A DNA stretch of 22,500 nt from Symbiodinium natans (taxonomy: Eukaryota; Sar; Dinophyceae; Suessiales; Symbiodiniaceae). A model generated the notes under the pieces. That model had not been told where the DNA came from. It did no database searches and saw only the letters and a program-made list of their open reading frames with translations. Positions within the stretch are counted from its first letter, which is position 1. The number at the start of each line of letters is the position of its first letter. Location of the stretch: NCBI GenBank assembly GCA_905221605.1, contig CAJNDS010000824.1:212501-235000 (forward strand), read 5' to 3'. Shown here piece after piece: positions 15,601-21,600 of this stretch. Made by a program: the position numbers and the translations under genes.

Positions 15601-18600
15601 CATGTCAATCGCTCAATAGCATGAATGTGTCAACGGAGTTGAACGCAAAGAAGTTGAGCCGAATCTTCAGGGCCAAAACCTGTTCCGAGCTTAGGGTTTG
15701 GGGCCCAAAAATAGCGCGACATCTGCTGTATCCCTAAACCCTAAACCCTAAACCCTATACCCTAAACCCTAAACCCCTAAACCCTAAACCCTAAACCCTA
15801 AACCCTAAACCCTAAACCCTAAATGAGTCCGCCTTGCTTGGGCAGGTCCAGACTGCGCTGAAGCTCTCTCAGGCCAGGGGGGTGGGGGTTCACTGTTTCT
15901 TAGGGGTACTTGGAGATATTTTCTATTTTTGGGGTACTACAATTCCTGAGAAGCAGCAAAAAATTGCTAGGGTTCCAAGTTCAGTATAGGTTTAGGTTTC
16001 AGGGTCCTCATAAACCCCTTTGCTACACCTTGCGCCGGTGTTTTTTTTTTCCAGCCGCCAGGGTGTCAGTTGTTCAGGAGTTGAGTTTGGTCAGCCCTGA
16101 GAAGTTTCGTATGTTCCATTACTGGGCTCTAAAGGATCCTAATTACTTGGAACGCTTGTTGTTGTCCCTTAACTTCCTGTGTTGTTCAACAGGATCATGT
16201 TCGGAATATGTTTTGTTTCACTTTTGTCCCTGGCTGTGCTAAAGCGGGTCATAGTTAGGAGTATGACCCCAAGGGTTTCGGTGTCCAACCTGTGTTCGGG
16301 GTGTGGGCTTCGGGGGTGGGTTGGGTCTTCCATACCGCAAGTCCCCGGTGCAGCTGACATTTTCTCCCAGATACCCCTAAACCCTAAACCCTAAACCCTA
16401 AACCCTAAACCCTAAACCCTAAACCCTAAGCCCTAAACCCTAAACCCTAAACCCTAAACCCTAAACCCTAAACCCTAAACCCTGAACCCTAAACCCTAAA
16501 CCCTAAACCCTAAACCCTAAATCCTAAACCCTGTGCAGGAAGACCAGGCCACCATCACCGCGCTCAAGAAGGAGATCGAGCGTGCGTGGAAGATGGTCGA
16601 GGTCCTCATAGGAAGCCCTCAGGGTTTACGTAGGGTTTAGGGTTTAGGGTTTAGGGTTTAGGGTTTAGGCTTCAAGCCAAGTACGCTTAGGACTGGGAGG
16701 AGAGGCTGTCGACGGGGGCTAAACTCTCCACAAGAAGCCCAAATCTCTAGCTTCCCATGCCTCCCGAACAAAGCCAGTGTTCTCACACCCCAACCGCCCC
16801 AACCCCGCCCCCCCCCCACCCCGCCGCCAAACAACCCCCCCCACTCCCCAAACCCTGCAAAACAGCCTTATCACCACGACAAAATGACAAGACTACTGAT
16901 GTAACCCTAAACCCTAAACCCTAAAAGCGCCTCCCCCCCTGGCCAAAATGGCACCTTTGGGAAGGCGTCGCATGAGAAGGAGCAGCGAGCCAGGGAAACC
17001 ATCCAGAACCTGACACCCTGCCATGAAATTCAGTTTAGGGTTTAGCGTTATAGGATTTAGGCTTTAAGGGTTCTAAGAGTTCAAGGGTTAAGGGTTTAAG
17101 GTTTAAGGGTTTAGGGTTTAGGGTTTAAGGCTTTAAGGGTTTAGGGCTTAAGGGTGCGGCTAAGTCTTCGTTTGGAGGGGATGGTGGGGAGGGCGGTGGA
17201 GCCTTTTTCCCCCTGGTTCTTAGTAGGGAATCCCTCTTTCCCAACTAAGAACCAGCCAGCTTTTGGTTTGGAGGGGCTTGGGCCTTTTTGGCGTTCAGGT
17301 GGGGTTTGTAGGTTTTCCGTCAGGCGGCTCGGGGGGTGCCTCTCTTTTTTGCACCCTCCCCCGCTAAACCCCCAAACCCCCCTAAACCCACTTTCGGAAT
17401 CCCCCATGCGAGCTCCAGACCAGCCAAGGAAGTCGGAGATCACGAAGTTGGGCCGACTGGTGGAACAAGGCAGGGGGTGCACGCGGCGCCGAGGGTTTAA
17501 GGGTTTGGGTTTTGGGGTTTAGGGTCTTCGCGGCGCGTGAAGTTTCTACAACGCCCGCTCGCATGGCTCGAGGTGCTGGCCTGAGCATCAACCAGGAGAA
17601 CATGGTGAACCAGCTGGTTCAGGACTTTTAGATCATCTGATCTGCCGAAGCGCTATGGCATTTTCGAGTTTTTTAGGGCTTTCAGGGGCGTAGGTTCCCT
17701 TAGGCCTAAAGCCCTGAGTCCTAGACCATAAATCCTAAACCCTAAACCCTAAACCCTGAACCCTAAACCCTCAAACCTAAACCCTAAACCCTAAACCCTA
17801 AACCCTAAACCCTAAACCTTGTGGGGAGGAAAAGAACGACCTGGTGAAGCATCGCGACATGCTCCAGGGCCAGGCCGGGAGCACGAGCTCCAAGGTCCAG
17901 GTGTAGGGTAGGGTTGAGGGTTTAGGGTTTAGGGTTGAGGGTTTAGGGTTTAGGGTTTAGGGTTTAGGGTTTAGGGTTTAGGGTTTAGGTGTTTAGGGTT
18001 CAGGGTTCAGGGTCTACCCCCAAAACTACCACTCCGAACCCCACTCCGCAGGTCCAGCAGATGCAGCAACAGAACACCGACCTGACGGCAAAGGTCGGGA
18101 AGCTCGAGCAGGATCCGCGGGAAGCATAGAGAAGCCCGGAGCTGTCGAGCCCTTAAAGCGCCCTGATTAGGTTCTGCGGGGGGGTTTTCCGAAACTCGGG
18201 GTGCCAAACCTAGGGGTCCTTAATGTAAGGGAATCCTGCTACTTGGGGGTCAATTTTAAAGGGGGTCCCCTACTTTTTTTCGTAAACCCCCCGGATGAAC
18301 TCGACAGCCTGAAGGCCTCTATGTCCACGCCTTTTTTGTGGAAGCTCCTGAGCCTTCAAAGGGTTGGCTTCGCTTCTTGAGGGGCTTAGGGGTTGCGAGG
18401 TTTTGTAAACCGGGCCCCAAGCCGCCAAGAACCTGCGAACTCCGAAGCCCCAAAGCCGCCCCAAAGAACACAACGGATTTGAACACAACGTTTAGGGTTT
18501 AGGGTTTAGGGTTTAGTTTATGGTTTAGGGTTCAGGGTTCAGGGTTCAGGGTTCAGGGTTCCCCAAAACCCCAAAGCCACAAAGCCACAAAACCCAAAAA

Positions 18601-21600
18601 CCCAAAAACCCCGAAGCCCCCAAACCCCCAAACCCTCCAAACCAAGTAGTCTCGGACCTGCAACTCAACTCGCAGACGCGCCGTTTTCACCAGAGATGCT
18701 CGCAATATCTTCTCCTTTTAGGGTTGTGGGGTTTGGGGTTTTAGGGCCCTAAGAGCCACGACATTCATCGGTTTAGAGGGGCTTAGTTCTAGCTATTTTT
18801 GGGGAGGTGAATCAAGCGCCCGAACAAAGTCCACAAACCCGAAACCCTAAACCCTAAACCCGAAACCCTAAACCCGAAATCCTAAACCCTAAACCCTGAA
18901 CCCTGAACCCTAAACCCTGAACCCTAAACCCCAAACCCCAAACCCTAAACCCTAAACCCTGCAGGAGCGTCAGCTGGGCAATGGCGAGCTTCAGTCCCTT
19001 CGGGAAGCCTTCCAGAAGCTGCTTGAGGCATCCCAGCACGGGTTTAGGGTTTAGGGTTTAGGGTTCAGTTGAGGCTCAGGGTTCGGGGAAGAGTACCTTC
19101 ACTTGGTGTTCTGAGTTCCGAATATACCACTGTTGAGACTTAAACAAGCAGGGGTTCCGGAGAAGGCCTGTAGGCCCAGGAGCTCGAGTTCGTCTGTTGG
19201 GCTGTAGGGGTTTTATGGAAACCTTAGTTAGGCTTAAGTATCCCTTAGCCTTAATAGGGGGGTAGTAGGGGGAACCCATGAAAAGGAGGCTTTGGCCTCG
19301 GAGCTTGAGAGCTTGGGGATGGCATGGGAGCAGCAAAGGGAGCTGCCGAGGTCTTTGGAGCGTGGGTTTTTTTGGGGTTGCCGGTTGCGGGTTTTGGGCT
19401 AGGGTTTAGGGTTTAGGGTTTAGGGTTTAGGGTTTTGGGCTAGGGTTAGGGCTAGGCGGGGGGGTTGATGGTTGGGGCTTAGGGTTCAGTTGCCGCAACA
19501 TTTGTTGGTGTCCTCACCGTGCCAGGAGGCGGACCAGCAGCAGAAGCGGAAGGAGAAGCTAGACAAGGACCTTCCCCTCCCCCCCCCCCCGGTGCTGCAA
19601 GTCAGGAAGAACTCTGGAACAGGGGTTGCTTGAGGTGGGGCGTTGCAGGATCCCATGATAAGCTAAGCCGGAGCCCTGCACATCGACGTTACGGGGAACC
19701 CTAGGCCCTAGGCCCCAGACCCTAAACCCCCCCCACTTTCAAACTACAAAATCCCGCAACAGCTCACCCCCAGACCCTCGCACCCCGAAGCTAAATCTAA
19801 TCTGAGTAGATCGCCTCCTTTTGGATATTGCACCTTTATTGGACCTAGAAAGGCCATGTTGAGGAAAAGTTTGTCAGAGCGTACCAAGGGTCAATTCAGC
19901 TAAGGCTTGCAAACCGAGGTAGGCCCTTGGGACATTTTATGGCTTCCCTGTTTGGGTTTAAGAGGTACTCATGTTCAGGAGTATTTTTAAGGTGCCTGTA
20001 AGGGCCATCCTAGAAACGCTTGGCGTTGGAGGAGCTGAAAGACATGAGACAAGGCCCCTGCCCAAGCAGAGCACTGCCTCATCCGGGGTGCAGAGGTTCG
20101 TCTCCAGCGTTTAGGCTCAGCTCTTGGGGCTTATGGGGTTCCAACCCTAAACCCTACACCCTAAACCCTAAGCCCTGAACCCTAGAAACGATTGCGGTGT
20201 CTCAGCTCTTGGGGCTTATGGGGTTCAGGGCCTGAGTTCCAACCCTAAACCCTAAGCCCTAAACCCTAAGCGCTAAATCCCTAAACCCTGAATCCTAAAA
20301 AGCGGCCCAGGTCTTGAGTCCAAGCAGAGCGAGGTCAACGCCCGGCGAGAAGAACTTGCCCACGGCGAGGCGTGGGTCTGTCAACTGGCAGTAGGAGGGG
20401 GGCATTTGGGGTTCAGGGTTTAGGGTTTAGGGTTTAGGGTTTAGGGTTAGGGTTTAGGGCTGTTGGGGTATGGAGTTTAGAAGCTATGGGGCGCTCGCCA
20501 GAAACCACTGGATGCTACAAAACAGACTCAGCATTTCTCACCCAAACCCTGAGGCCCGGACTGCACGTTAACCCAAGACGCCCCAAGCCCGTTTGGCCCC
20601 AAAGGAGAAGCAGAAGCACCTGACGCGCCTCCTTCGCGAAGAGCGGCAGGAGGTCCCCCCTTGGAGGTTCTTAGGGTTTAGGGTTTAGGGTTCCGGGTTC
20701 AGGGTTTAGGGTTTAGGGTTTAGGGTTCAGGGTTTAGGGTTCAGGGTTTAGGGTTAGGGTTAGGGTTTAGGGTGATACGTACCCTGAACCTCCAAGCACC
20801 TTCAGCCTCCCAACGGGTTTGGGGTCCACCCTCGGCCCTTCGGCCCTTTGAAGGGCATCTCGTAGACAATCAGCAACTGCACGAGTTTTGCACCCTAAGC
20901 CCTAAACCCTAAACCCTAAACCCTAAACCCTAAACCCTAAACCCTAAACCCTAAACCCTAAACCCTAAACCCTAAACCCTAAACCCTAAACCCTAAACCC
21001 TAAACCCCAAACCCCAAACCCTAAACCCTAAACCCTGAACCCTAAACCCCCTCAGCATGTTTTGTTCTTTTCAGTATGCTGTTGCTGGGGACCTTGCACG
21101 GCTTCATTGTGGCAGCGCCAGCCGCAAGCCGCAAGGCCAAACCCGCTTGTAGGGGTCGGAATAATTGCTGATAGTATTCCCTTCTGGTACAGTAGACCCA
21201 AAGCCCCACCCCCACCCCCCCACCCCCCCACCCCCCTCCCCACCCAGCCCCCCCCAACCCCCCCCACCCCCCCCACCCACCCTCCCCGGCCGCAGGAAGA
21301 GCGGCTCACCATCCGAGCTGCCCAGCTGAAGGGCAACTACGAGCACCTTGTGAAGCAGCACAAAGAGGCCCAATTGAAGCCCGAAATCCCAGAACCCCCG
21401 AAAATTTTCGGCTCCACCCCGGGATTGAAATTGAATAAGCCCCCCCCCCCCCTTTCCAGACATTCAGTCCGATCCGATCCCCTGGACCCGAAAAAGCCTG
21501 CAAGGAGCAGCAGACACTGGCTCGCTGCAAGGACGACCAGGCCGAGAACTCATCTACTGCCCCTAAGCCCCCCAACCCCCTAAGCCTCCTAAGCCCAAAA

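Noticed and set aside
21062-21583. 173-residue + ORF and overlapping glycine-rich minus ORFs
   Set aside because: Most of the length is poly-C translated as proline or glycine; only 21296-21367 and 21505-21540 (in the CFAP58 model) are coding-like.
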